From Novosphingobium beihaiense (GTDB lineage Bacteria; Pseudomonadota; Alphaproteobacteria; Sphingomonadales; Sphingomonadaceae), in NCBI RefSeq assembly GCF_022832375.1, contig NZ_JALHLG010000014.1, forward strand, positions 62,001-126,000: a stretch of 64,000 nucleotides of DNA, given 5' to 3'. The notes beneath the pieces were generated by a model. That model was not told the origin of the DNA, made no database searches, and saw only the letters and a program-made list of their open reading frames with translations. A program made the position numbers and the translations under genes. Position 1 is the stretch's first letter. Each line of letters opens with the position of its first letter. Of this stretch, positions 1 to 7,492 are shown piece by piece.

Positions 1-1
1 C

Positions 2-997
2 GTCGCTATCGGCGGAATTACCCGGCTCACGGAGTCTGGCCTGTCGATCACGCACTGGAAACCGATCACCGGGGCGATTCCGCCCTTGTCCGAAGCCCAG
101 TGGCAGGCCGAGTTCGCGGACTACAAGAAGATCCCGCAATATCTCGATATCAATGGCCCGGCCGGAATGACGCTGGCCCAGTACAAGTTCATCTATTTCT
201 GGGAATGGGCCCACCGCCTGCTGGCACGGCTGATCGGGCTCGCTTTTGCCCTGCCGCTCGCGTGGTTCTGGTACAAGCGCACGATCCCGCTGGGCTACAA
301 GCCCCGCCTGGCGGCGCTGCTGGCGCTGGGCGGGCTGCAAGGCGCGGTGGGCTGGTGGATGGTCTCATCCGGCCTGACGCCCGAAGCGGCCGACCGGGTC
401 AGCCATTTCCGTCTCGCCGCGCACCTGCTGATCGCGCTGACGACGCTCGGCGGCCTTGTCTGGACCGCGCTCGATCTCAAGGGGCTGCGTCAGGGTGAAC
501 CGCCTGCACGGCTGACCCGTTTCGCCCTGTTCGTGCTGGCCGCGCTGATCTTCCAGCTCTTCATGGGCGCCATGGTCGCGGGCCTGCGCGCGGGATATGT
601 CGCGGGGGCCGGATGGTTCAACCTCGATGCCTGGCCGCTGATGCAGGGCCGCCTGTTCCCCGAAGGTGTCGAATGGGCTGCCGGGATCGCCCATGCCTTG
701 TTCAGCGATCCCTACCTCACCAACTTCATCCACCGCTGGTGGGCCTGGGTGGTCGTGGCAATCCTCGTCGTCATGGGCCGCCGCTTGCGCGCCCGGCGCC
801 AGCGTATGGCCTCGGTCGCCATTCACTGCGCTTTCGGCATGCAGGTAATTCTGGGCATCTGCACCATCTGGTCGGGCGTGGCGCTGTGGCTGGCGGTGGC
901 CCACCAGCTGTGCGGCGCCCTGCTCGTTGCCGCGACCGTGTGGGGCGCCCACTGCCTGGGCCGCCGTGACCCGGTGAACATCCTGAGCGGCCCCTGA
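2..997 (+). CDS. ctaA: Haem A synthase CtaA/Cox15, 5' end cut by the window
   Basis: Membrane enzyme that oxidises the C8 methyl of haem O to make haem A for aa3-type cytochrome oxidase. The reading frame is open from the first bases, which already encode the conserved GGITRLTESGLS stretch, so the true start lies off the left edge. The EW-H-R motif of the family (WEWAHRLLARLIG) follows, and four haem-ligand-type histidines sit in WEWAHR, SHFRLAAH, NFIHRWW and VAHQLCG, each in a hydrophobic helix. The C-terminus is complete and the stop precedes cutA by about 40 bp. Motifs are unambiguous; only the N-terminus is missing. Confidence 0.95.
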   Translation, partial: VAIGGITRLTESGLSITHWKPITGAIPPLSEAQWQAEFADYKKIPQYLDINGPAGMTLAQYKFIYFWEWAHRLLARLIGLAFALPLAWFWYKRTIPLGYKPRLAALLALGGLQGAVGWWMVSSGLTPEAADRVSHFRLAAHLLIALTTLGGLVWTALDLKGLRQGEPPARLTRFALFVLAALIFQLFMGAMVAGLRAGYVAGAGWFNLDAWPLMQGRLFPEGVEWAAGIAHALFSDPYLTNFIHRWWAWVVVAILVVMGRRLRARRQRMASVAIHCAFGMQVILGICTIWSGVALWLAVAHQLCGALLVAATVWGAHCLGRRDPVNILSGP

Positions 998-1008
998 GCG
1001 GCACAAGG

Positions 1009-1044
1009 AGCGAAACAGGGAGCGAAACAGGGAGCGAGACATGG
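1009..1044 (+). repeat. Three tandem 12-bp units carrying the cutA ribosome binding site
   Basis: Two exact copies of AGCGAAACAGGG (1009-1020, 1021-1032) are followed by a degenerate third (1033-1044) that runs into the cutA start codon. Each unit junction regenerates a GGGAG or AGGAG Shine-Dalgarno core; the last, about 6 bases from the ATG, is the one positioned for use. Confidence 0.7.
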
Positions 1045-1382
1045 GCGAAACGTCCGGCGGCAGCGGTGCGGCACTGATCTGGTGCCCCTTCCCCGATGAG
1101 GACGCGGCGCTGGCGGCAATTCGCGTGCTGCTCGGCGAAGGGCTGATCGCCTGCGGCAACGTGCTGCCCGCCATGACATCGATGTTCGTCTGGAACGGCG
1201 GGATGGACACGGCCCGCGAAAGTGGCACCCTGCTGAAAACAAACGCGGATTTGCTGGAAAAAGCTGTACAGCGCCTCGCAGAACTGCATCCCTACGAGGA
1301 ACCGGCCGTGCTCGGCTGGCACTGCGATACCGCCCCGCCAGGCACGCTCGCCTGGCTCGCCGCCACAGGCACGAAACTCTGA
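1041..1382 (+). CDS. cutA: Divalent-cation tolerance protein CutA
   Basis: Small cytoplasmic protein of 113 residues, the usual size for CutA1, a PII-like trimer linked to copper tolerance though its exact role is unsettled. Visible signatures are the LIACGNVLP segment near residue 37, the SGTLLKTN strand, and the C-terminal HPYEEPAVLGW motif that is the family hallmark. The ATG is preceded by a GGGAG Shine-Dalgarno inside a short tandem repeat. It follows ctaA in the same direction and may be co-transcribed with it; no functional link to haem A synthesis is implied. Confidence 0.93.
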   Translation: MGETSGGSGAALIWCPFPDEDAALAAIRVLLGEGLIACGNVLPAMTSMFVWNGGMDTARESGTLLKTNADLLEKAVQRLAELHPYEEPAVLGWHCDTAPPGTLAWLAATGTKL

Positions 1383-1541
1383 CGGTATTATTTTACCTCC
1401 CTGCAATCCCGCAGTCTGCTTGACTTACAGCCCGGTTTCGACGATTTGGCCGCCTTCCCGCGCAGCGGAAGATTCGCGATTACCGGCGATTCCTTCTGGG
1501 CGCACGAAACATTGGGCCCATATACAAGGGATAGACCAGCC

Positions 1542-2021
1542 ATGAAGGCGCTCACAAAGGTCACCCGGTCGATCAAGCCGGCCGAGGTGGAAAAAAAGTG
1601 GCATCTGATCGATGCCGAAGGTCTGGTAGTTGGCCGCCTCGCGGTCATCGTTGCCGACCTGCTGCGCGGCAAGCACAAGCCGAGCTTCACCCCGCACGTT
1701 GATTGCGGCGACCATGTCGTCATCATCAACGCCGAGAAGGTCAAGTTCACCGGCAACAAGCTGAAGCAGCACACCTACTACAAGCACACCGGCTATGCCG
1801 GCGGCATCAAGGAAGTGACCGCGGACAAGGTTCTCGCCGGCCGCTTCCCCGAACGCGTCCTGGAAAAGGCCGTTGAGCGCATGATCCCCCGTGGTCCGCT
1901 CGGCCGCGCCCAGATGCGCGCGCTGCATGTCTATGGCGGCACCGAGCACCCGCACGGCGGCACCCAGCCCCAGCCGCTCGACGTCGCTTCCATGAACCGC
2001 AAGAACAAGGTGGGTGCGTAA
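1542..2021 (+). CDS. rplM: 50S ribosomal protein L13
   Basis: Large-subunit ribosomal protein, 159 residues, slightly longer than the 142-residue E. coli protein. Recognisable segments are [16 protein letters not shown] at the N-terminal part, [17 protein letters not shown] in the middle, and the GMxPRGPLGR-like [12 protein letters not shown] followed by [16 protein letters not shown] at the end. The frame is open further upstream, but the ATG at 1542 with AAGGGA about 12 bases before it gives the standard L13 N-terminus. Its stop overlaps the start of rpsI (TAATG), the classical rplM-rpsI operon. Confidence 0.97.
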   Translation: MKALTKVTRSIKPAEVEKKWHLIDAEGLVVGRLAVIVADLLRGKHKPSFTPHVDCGDHVVIINAEKVKFTGNKLKQHTYYKHTGYAGGIKEVTADKVLAGRFPERVLEKAVERMIPRGPLGRAQMRALHVYGGTEHPHGGTQPQPLDVASMNRKNKVGA

Positions 2022-2551
2022 TGTCCGACACCGATACCGTTTCGAGCCTGTCCGACCTCAAGGACATCGCCGGCACTGTCGCTGACGCCGCCGAAGGCGA
2101 AGGTGAAACCATCACTGCCGCTCCCGTCTCCAACGCCCCGCTGCGCGAGCAGGAGCTCGACGCTCAGGGCCGCGCCTATGCCACCGGCCGCCGCAAGGAC
2201 GCCGTGGCCCGCGTGTGGATCAAGCCGGGCACCGGCAAGGTCACTGTCAACGGCCGCGACCAGGAAGTCTACTTCGCCCGCCCGACGCTGCGCCTCGTGA
2301 TCAACCAGCCCTTCGTGGTTGGCGGCCGTGAAGAGCAGTACGACGTTGTCGCCACTGTCCGCGGCGGCGGTCTCTCGGGTCAGGCCGGTGCTGTGAAGCA
2401 CGGCATCTCGCAGGCTCTCTCCAAGTACGAGCCGGCCCTGCGCGCCGCCGTCAAGGCCGCCGGCTTCCTTACCCGCGACAGCCGCGTGGTCGAGCGTAAG
2501 AAGTACGGCCGCGCCAAGGCACGCCGCAGCTTCCAGTTCTCGAAGCGTTAA
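2021..2551 (+). CDS. rpsI: 30S ribosomal protein S9
   Basis: Small-subunit protein whose C-terminal tail reaches the P-site tRNA. At 176 residues it is about 45 longer than E. coli S9; the excess is an acidic N-terminal extension (residues 1-45), common in alphaproteobacteria. The core starts at [14 protein letters not shown] and contains the [20 protein letters not shown] segment and the terminal [17 protein letters not shown] basic tail. Translation is coupled to rplM by a one-base TAATG overlap. A strong hairpin with a T-run follows the stop. Confidence 0.97.
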   Translation: MSDTDTVSSLSDLKDIAGTVADAAEGEGETITAAPVSNAPLREQELDAQGRAYATGRRKDAVARVWIKPGTGKVTVNGRDQEVYFARPTLRLVINQPFVVGGREEQYDVVATVRGGGLSGQAGAVKHGISQALSKYEPALRAAVKAAGFLTRDSRVVERKKYGRAKARRSFQFSKR

Positions 2552-2574
2552 TCGCTTTCAGAGCTTACGGCTTA

Positions 2575-2612
2575 CAAAAGGGGTCGCGGGAAACCGCGGC
2601 CCTTTTTCGTTG
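2575..2612 (+). terminator. Rho-independent terminator of rplM-rpsI
   Basis: A GC-rich hairpin (GGGTCGCGG, loop GAAA-like, CCGCGGCCC) is followed directly by TTTTT, 25-55 bases after the rpsI stop. A copy matching at 34 of 38 positions lies at 3715-3752. Confidence 0.85.
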
Positions 2613-3233
2613 GGCAACGTGCGGGAGCGCGAAATGCGCATCGCACGCACCGGCTTCCCGGCGCGAACATCGCCAGCACCACAAGTCCCCGTCACCTTGA
2701 CAAATATAACCATATAGGTTATCAACCGCTCTACAGGCGGGTGCACTGGAGTGATAGGCCTTCGCTCACATGTCACTTGCACAAAGCGGCTGGCGCCCCG
2801 CAGACAGGGCCGCCTGCACACCGCGGCGAGGTCTTTGCCCCGGGCCAGTCCCAGGGGTTGGCGGCAGGGGAGCGAGCCCGTCCCGCCGGCGCCTTGCCCG
2901 CCAGGGCCGGATTGGTGAGATTTCGCGCGTTTCCCTCACCGCCATTCGCATGGATGAAGCGCCAGCCACGCCCGTCGCGCCGGGCCCTTCACACGCCGGC
3001 CGCACCGCCTGCCGTGTCTTTCTCTTCCGGCGTTACCCTGCATTCGCCAGCGGGCGTCCAGCCGTATCTGGCTGACAAGCGCATTTGCGCTATCCCCGCA
3101 CCGCATAAATCCGGCATTGTCGGGTTCCTGCCGGGTAAATGCCGGGTCCGTGACGGCGACTGTCGCGCAGCTGACGTGTCGCGGTGGCAACCCGCCCGGT
3201 ATTCCGAACGGCGAACGATGGAGGTTTAACACA
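2613..3233. other. Long gene-poor gap before the XRE regulator
   Basis: About 620 bases without a gene I can support. Short open frames on both strands have arginine/proline-rich, family-less translations typical of non-coding GC-rich DNA. The only structured element I see is the promoter-like/palindromic site at 2697-2725; transcription from it would run roughly 500 bases before reaching the XRE gene, leaving room for a long leader or an undetected small RNA. Confidence 0.5.
2697..2725 (+). promoter_or_regulatory. Sigma70-type promoter with embedded operator-like palindrome
   Basis: TTGACA (2697-2702) is separated by 17 bases from TATCAA (2720-2725). The spacer and -10 overlap a 6+6 inverted repeat, ATAACC-N5-GGTTAT (2706-2722), positioned where a bound repressor would block polymerase. 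This AT-rich island stands out sharply from the surrounding GC-rich sequence. Confidence 0.55.
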
Positions 3234-3704
3234 GTGATTGTTCAACAGATGCGCCTCAAACACGGATGGAGCCAGCAGGAGCTGGCAGACCTTTCGGGCC
3301 TCAATGTCCGCACGATCCAGCGCATCGAACGGGGCCAGCAGGCCAGCCTCGAATCGTTCAAGGCATTGGGCGCTGCGTTCGATGTCGATTTCTCCGAACT
3401 ACAGGAACAAGCCGTGCGTGATATTGCCAAAACCCCCGAACAGATCGAAGTCGCCCTCGCCTTCAGCCATGTGCGCGATGTGAAGCGGTTCTTCTACAGC
3501 GTGACGATCTACCTCCTCGTGATCGGCGCGCTCGCCGTGTTCAACCTGACGTACAACCCGCGCCATCTCTTCGTCCTCTATCCCGCCGCGATCTGGGGCC
3601 TGGTCCTGGTCTGGAAGGCGCTGCGCGTTTTCGACATCATCCGCTGGTTCGGCCCGGAATGGGAGAAGCAGGCGGTGGAGCGGCGGCTTGGGCGCAGGCT
3701 CTAA
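3234..3704 (+). CDS. XRE-family HTH regulator with C-terminal 2TM domain
   Basis: Predicted membrane-tethered DNA-binding protein of 156 residues. Residues 1-60 form a Cro/C1-type helix-turn-helix (MRLKHGWSQQELADLSG, then NVRTIQRIERG). A linker leads to two hydrophobic helices at about 85-108 and 114-136, matching the 2TM domain found attached to such HTHs. The chosen start is GTG 3234, with GGAGG about 9 bases upstream (3220-3224); the frame is open earlier but that part is low-complexity. It stands alone, followed by a terminator. Regulated genes are unknown; the exported protein and PadR operon downstream are neighbours only. Confidence 0.8.
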   Translation: MIVQQMRLKHGWSQQELADLSGLNVRTIQRIERGQQASLESFKALGAAFDVDFSELQEQAVRDIAKTPEQIEVALAFSHVRDVKRFFYSVTIYLLVIGALAVFNLTYNPRHLFVLYPAAIWGLVLVWKALRVFDIIRWFGPEWEKQAVERRLGRRL

Positions 3705-3714
3705 GCCATCGCTG

Positions 3715-3752
3715 CAACAGGGGTCACGGGAAACCGCGCCCCCTTTTCGTTG
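3715..3752 (+). terminator. Terminator after the XRE gene
   Basis: Imperfect GC hairpin with GAAA-type loop and a TTTT tail directly after the XRE stop. It is 34/38 identical to the rpsI terminator at 2575-2612. Confidence 0.7.
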
Positions 3753-3785
3753 AACGGCTTTCAGCGTGTCCCGGAGCAGCGCCGC

Positions 3786-4478
3786 TCAGAACGCGGCGGC
3801 GAGTTTCAGCGAAATTTCGTCACGATGGGCCAGCGGCGCGCCTCCGGACACCGCTTTGGTCCCGGCCGCCGCCTCGATACTCACCGCCGGTCCGCCTCTG
3901 GCAGACGGCATTTGCACCGCGAAACGCACACCTTTAGCCGCCGCGGGCTCGCCGTTCGACATCCGCGCCGCGTCTCCCGCAAGCGAGTGCCCACCCCAGC
4001 CCCCTTGTGCGAACCAGCCGCCTCTAAACTGCCAGCCTCCGGAGTATTCGATGGCCGCTTCCACCGCCATGTTGCTGCTCCGGGTCTTGCGTATGGACAC
4101 CGGCGATTCGCGATCGAACCGGCTCGTTACGCCAGCCAGGGCATGGATTTTCAGAACGGCCCCCGCACCAAGATCATGCCATCCCCCAATCCGCAGTTCG
4201 CGCACATGCATTTTCATGCGGTCCGGACCGAGCGTTGCAGTTGCCATCCGCTTCGATCGCAGGGACAGGAACTGCACGCCCAGTCCGGCATCATCGTTGT
4301 CCGTCACCAACCCCTTGGATTTCGCGCGATCGACTGCGGTCCGGTCCGACATCGACCATTCGAGCGTCCCCGGCATAAGCAGCGCAACGTCATTGCGCAG
4401 GGCCTTCGTTTCCGCTGCATGAGCCCCAAACGGCACGCTCTGCAGGACAAGACCGCAAACAATCAGGTGCCGGCGCAT
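3786..4478 (-). CDS. Exported protein of unknown function
   Basis: 230 residues, not recognised. The N-terminus is a clear signal peptide (MRRHLIVCGLVLQSVPFGAHA, cleavage after AHA). The mature part has alternating hydrophobic/charged stretches, a Gly/Trp-rich middle (GGWQFRGGWFAQGGWGG) and ends with phenylalanine after KLAAA, which is compatible with an outer-membrane beta-barrel, though this is inference. ATG 4478 is preferred over GTG 4493 because GAGGGG lies just upstream of it. It is transcribed divergently from padR, so the 4479-4799 gap probably carries promoters for both. A competing frame runs on the opposite strand, but only this one has a signal peptide and ribosome binding site. 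Confidence 0.62.
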   Translation of the reverse strand: MRRHLIVCGLVLQSVPFGAHAAETKALRNDVALLMPGTLEWSMSDRTAVDRAKSKGLVTDNDDAGLGVQFLSLRSKRMATATLGPDRMKMHVRELRIGGWHDLGAGAVLKIHALAGVTSRFDRESPVSIRKTRSSNMAVEAAIEYSGGWQFRGGWFAQGGWGGHSLAGDAARMSNGEPAAAKGVRFAVQMPSARGGPAVSIEAAAGTKAVSGGAPLAHRDEISLKLAAAF

Positions 4479-4799
4479 CGTTTCACCCCTCACGATCAGA
4501 CTGGCTCCACATCGGGGAGCTGGAAATCAGACGCCGCCGGAAGCCGCCTCCCTCACCTCTCCAGAGCACATGGGATCCAGCCGCCGCCCTTAGTGACGGC
4601 GTCCGCACCTGGCGGCCCGTCCGCCAAAAGCCCTTCACCCCATAACGCTTTGTGTTTTCGTCCCGAATCCAGCCCCAGGCACGCCCCGATACCATGCTTT
4701 GAACGGTATCTTTCACTACGACGGTACATCCGTTTAATTGGTACCTTGCATTATACACTACCATGCAATATACACTCCTCATCCGCAGGAGATGATTCG
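4479..4799. other. Divergent intergenic region between exported protein and padR
   Basis: About 320 bases between divergent genes. The right third is AT-rich and holds the padR promoter/operator (4746-4774), with two further GGTA-containing motifs (4701-4745) that may be extra operator sites. No gene is supported here. Confidence 0.5.
4746..4774 (+). promoter_or_regulatory. padR operon promoter with overlapping inverted repeat
   Basis: TTGCAT (4746-4751), a 17-base spacer and TATACA (4769-4774) form a good sigma70-type promoter 26 bases before the padR ATG. TTGCAT is also the left arm of a perfect inverted repeat with ATGCAA (4763-4768, 11-base spacer), so the -35 and spacer form a likely operator; PadR proteins commonly repress their own operon through such sites. 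Confidence 0.72.
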
Positions 4800-5174
4800 A
4801 TGTCTGAAATCGAAATCCAGTTGAAGAAAGGAGTGCTGGGCCTTTGCGTTCTCGCGCTCCTGTCGCGCGGTGACAGCTACGCCTATGAGATCGCCAGCCG
4901 CATGGCCGACGCGGTCGATATGGGCGAAGGGACGATCTACCCTCTCATGCGCCGCATGCAGTCCGACGGGCTCGTGACGACGTACCTTGAGGAATCGCCC
5001 TCTGGCCCGCCGCGCAAATATTACCGCATTACCGAAACGGGCCGCACGCGGCTCGCCGCTCAGGTCGAGGAATGGCGCGGTTTCACCGCTGCCGTCGATG
5101 GCCTGATCGGCGGCGCCGCCTCCGCCCCGGCCGCGAACGCCGACGAGGAAGGGGAACCCAGCCATGACGCGTAA
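4800..5174 (+). CDS. PadR-family transcriptional regulator
   Basis: 124-residue winged-helix repressor of the short PadR type. The diagnostic start LKKGVLGLCVLALLSRGDSYAYEI is followed by GEGTIYPLMRRMQSDGLV, the wing (GPPRKYYRIT) and the C-terminal dimerisation helix (TETGRTRLAAQVEEWRGF). ATG 4800 has AGGAGA 9 bases upstream; upstream in-frame sequence is not coding. The stop lies inside the next gene, so padR, DUF1700 and DUF2807 form one operon. PadR/DUF1700 pairs are found in many bacteria and are thought to respond to envelope or ligand stress; the inducer here is unknown. Confidence 0.92.
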   Translation: MSEIEIQLKKGVLGLCVLALLSRGDSYAYEIASRMADAVDMGEGTIYPLMRRMQSDGLVTTYLEESPSGPPRKYYRITETGRTRLAAQVEEWRGFTAAVDGLIGGAASAPAANADEEGEPSHDA

Positions 5175-5730
5175 CGAATTCATCCGGCGCCTGAAGGCGG
5201 GGCTTAAAGGCATGCCCCAGGCCGATATCGAAGAGATCACTGCCGACTACGAAGCCCATTTCGAAGCCGGTCTTGCCGAGGGGCGCAGCGAAGAGGAGGT
5301 CGCCGAGGCGCTCGGCAATCCGGCCCGGCTGGCGCGCGAACTGCGTTTTGAGGCGGGATTCCGCAATTGGGAATCCAGCCGTTCGCCGTCATCCGCCATT
5401 GGCGCGATTGCGGCCTTCATGGGGCTGGCAACGATCGACATTCTCATACTTCTGCCGATCCTACTGCCCATCATCGGTGTGATCTTCGGCCTGTTCGTCG
5501 CCGCTGTCGCCTGCTTCATCGCCGGTGGTTTCGTACTGATCGCAGGCCCCTTCACCGGCTTCCCCGGCGGCTGGCTGGTCGCCATTCTGGGCGGCCTGGG
5601 GCTGATGAGCGGTTCGGTCGCAGCCGGCGCCTTGCTGACGCTGATCAGCATCTGGATCGTCAATGCCCTGATGTGGTTCGGCCGCCTGCACTACCGCGTG
5701 ATCGAACCCGCCATCCACCCTGAAAACTGA
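5164..5730 (+). CDS. DUF1700 (HAAS) family membrane protein
   Basis: 188 residues, overlapping padR by 11 bases. Residues 1-65 are the HAAS-type signature (TRNEFIRRLKAGLKGMP, then YEAHFEAGLAEGRSEEEVAEALGNP), a helical cytoplasmic domain typical of PadR partners. From about residue 78 the protein is almost entirely hydrophobic, with three or four membrane helices. The family is a recurrent PadR operon partner; a role in relaying a membrane signal to PadR or modulating the next protein is inference. ATG 5164 follows directly from the padR end. Confidence 0.88.
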   Translation: MTRNEFIRRLKAGLKGMPQADIEEITADYEAHFEAGLAEGRSEEEVAEALGNPARLARELRFEAGFRNWESSRSPSSAIGAIAAFMGLATIDILILLPILLPIIGVIFGLFVAAVACFIAGGFVLIAGPFTGFPGGWLVAILGGLGLMSGSVAAGALLTLISIWIVNALMWFGRLHYRVIEPAIHPEN

Positions 5731-5755
5731 CGCGGCGAAAGAAAGGAAACACAAG

Positions 5756-6493
5756 ATGCTCAGGAAACTGCTCATCGTATTCGTCAGCGGCGCCATCCTG
5801 TCGATCGTCGCTTTCAGTGCAGCCTGGTTCACGGGTGGCAAGACCACCTGGGATGGCGAGCATGAATGGAACTGGTCCTTCGGCGATGATGAAGATCATG
5901 GCCCCCGCAAAAGCCGGGATTTCACGGTCGTATCAGGAAGCCGGATCGCCATGGAAATCCCGGTCGAAATGACCTTCACCCGGGGGGAAAAGGCACAGAT
6001 GATCGTCTCTGGCCCTGCCAGTGTGGTAGACCGCCTGGTCTGGAAGGACGGCCACCTCTCGGTTCCCGGCAGTGTCAACATGCGCCATGGTCTGAAAGTG
6101 AAGATCACGGCCCCCGAAATCACCGGCCTCGACCTTGATGCCCCGGGCGACGTGACGCTGACCGGTCTGAAGCAGGATCAGTTCGCGCTCACGGCGGAAG
6201 GTGCCGTGAATCTCAAGGCCGATGGCGCGGTTCGCAAAATCTCCGTCAAAACCGAGGGCGCCAGCAATATCAGCCTCAGGAAACTGGCCGTCGAAGACGC
6301 CACGGTGCGCATGGACGGCGTCGGCAATCTCTCGATCGGGGCCACCGGCGTTGTCGATATAGAGATCAACGGTGCCGGACACGCCACGCTCGTCCGCAAA
6401 CCGCGGACGTTGCACAGCCGGATCAACGGCCTCGGCTCGATCGATCACGACTACGGCGACGATGCGAAGAACGTAACGACCGTCGACCTGTAA
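5756..6493 (+). CDS. DUF2807 (GIN domain) anchored protein
   Basis: 245 residues. A single N-terminal hydrophobic helix (residues 5-25) anchors or exports it; the rest is a repetitive beta-helix-like GIN domain with recurring strands such as GLDLDAPGDVTLTGL, FALTAEGAVNLKADG and VRMDGVGNLSIGATG. Third gene of the padR operon, with AAAGGAAA before the ATG and a terminator after the stop. These domains are often envelope-associated adhesin-like modules next to DUF1700; a specific function cannot be assigned. Confidence 0.85.
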   Translation: MLRKLLIVFVSGAILSIVAFSAAWFTGGKTTWDGEHEWNWSFGDDEDHGPRKSRDFTVVSGSRIAMEIPVEMTFTRGEKAQMIVSGPASVVDRLVWKDGHLSVPGSVNMRHGLKVKITAPEITGLDLDAPGDVTLTGLKQDQFALTAEGAVNLKADGAVRKISVKTEGASNISLRKLAVEDATVRMDGVGNLSIGATGVVDIEINGAGHATLVRKPRTLHSRINGLGSIDHDYGDDAKNVTTVDL

Positions 6494-6546
6494 GGGAGGA
6501 GAACCGCCGCAGGTTCAGTGTCCCCTGCCCCGGCGGTCCCGCAAAG

Positions 6547-6580
6547 AAGGCCGCGCTGCCCTCCGGCGGCGCGGCCTTTG
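6547..6580. terminator. Terminator at the end of the padR operon
   Basis: Perfect 10-bp stem AAGGCCGCGC (6547-6556) with GCGCGGCCTT (6569-6578) plus a short T-run. It lies between convergent genes and could serve both strands. Confidence 0.75.
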
Positions 6581-6615
6581 TCTTGTCTGGAAGAGCCCTG
6601 CCCGGCCCCATCGGG

Positions 6616-7482
6616 TTAATTCACCGGCGGATCGGCACGCGGCACCGTGCCCACCGGCGAGACCGGCTCGTCCGGATCGCGCGGTGGCAGCGCGTTTTCG
6701 GGCACATCGCGGATCTGCATGTCCTGAGTCGCCACATGTTCCAGATTGCGCGCGGTCACATGCAGCCCGCCGCCGTCGATCACGATCTCGTTGAAGCTCG
6801 GCGGGGTGGACCGGATGCGCCGCGACAGCGTGCCCGCGCCGATCATCCGCAGCGGCCCTGCCGGAGTTTCAGCCGTCAGATCAAAGGGATCGTGGATATG
6901 GCCAGACAGCACGCCGATGACCTTGCGCCCGGCGAGCGCTTCCATCGTTCTGGTGCCGTTGATCGTCAGCAGCTTGCCGTCGCGCTCGCGCCGTTCGGTC
7001 AGCGGGTGGTGGGCGGCCACGAGGATCCGGGTGCCTTCGGGGTGCGCGTCGATCGCAGCGAGGCATTCGGCCAGCGCCTTGTCCGTCACCCAGCCGTTCG
7101 ACCAGGGAAAGCGCTGGTATTGCGCCCGCGTCGTCGTGCGCAGCGGCACGATGGCAAGGCCCGGCAGATCGAGTTCGCTCTCGACCATCTGCTCGATGGC
7201 CCGGAACCGCTTGTATGGTGCGAAAAAGCGCTGGTAGAGGTTGAAATAGGGAATGTCGTGATTGCCGACTTCCACTGTCACCGGAACGCCGAGCGCCTTG
7301 ATCCACGCACTGGCGGCGTCAAACTCGCTATAGCGCGCGCGCATCGTCAGATCGCCGGTGATGACGACGGCATCCGGCTTTTCGCGGGCAATGCATGCTT
7401 TCGCCCAGGCCAGCGCGCGCGTGTCTTCCAGGCCGAAGTGGATATCGCTGAGCTGAAACAGCTTGAGCGGGCCGTGATACAT
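6616..7482 (-). CDS. Calcineurin-like metallophosphoesterase
   Basis: 288 residues with the complete dinuclear-metal site of the superfamily in order: LSDIHFG (D-x-H), VVITGDLT (GD), GNHD, HHPL and GHIHDP. It resembles CpdA-like class III phosphodiesterases, but substrate specificity cannot be read from sequence. ATG 7482 has AAGGTGG about 6 bases upstream; an in-frame ATG at 7503 would add seven residues and overlap the upstream kinase-like gene by 11 bases. Close spacing indicates an operon with the lipid-kinase-like gene. Confidence 0.88.
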   Translation of the reverse strand: MYHGPLKLFQLSDIHFGLEDTRALAWAKACIAREKPDAVVITGDLTMRARYSEFDAASAWIKALGVPVTVEVGNHDIPYFNLYQRFFAPYKRFRAIEQMVESELDLPGLAIVPLRTTTRAQYQRFPWSNGWVTDKALAECLAAIDAHPEGTRILVAAHHPLTERRERDGKLLTINGTRTMEALAGRKVIGVLSGHIHDPFDLTAETPAGPLRMIGAGTLSRRIRSTPPSFNEIVIDGGGLHVTARNLEHVATQDMQIRDVPENALPPRDPDEPVSPVGTVPRADPPVN

Positions 7483-7492
7483 CGAAGCCACC

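Noticed and set aside
2741..3229. Open frames between rpsI and the XRE gene
   Set aside because: Compositionally random, no ribosome sites, no motifs on either strand.
3750..4799. Plus-strand upstream extension of padR
   Set aside because: PadR homology begins at 4800, where promoter and Shine-Dalgarno sit; the upstream 350 codons are arginine/proline-rich and antisense to a signal-peptide-bearing gene.
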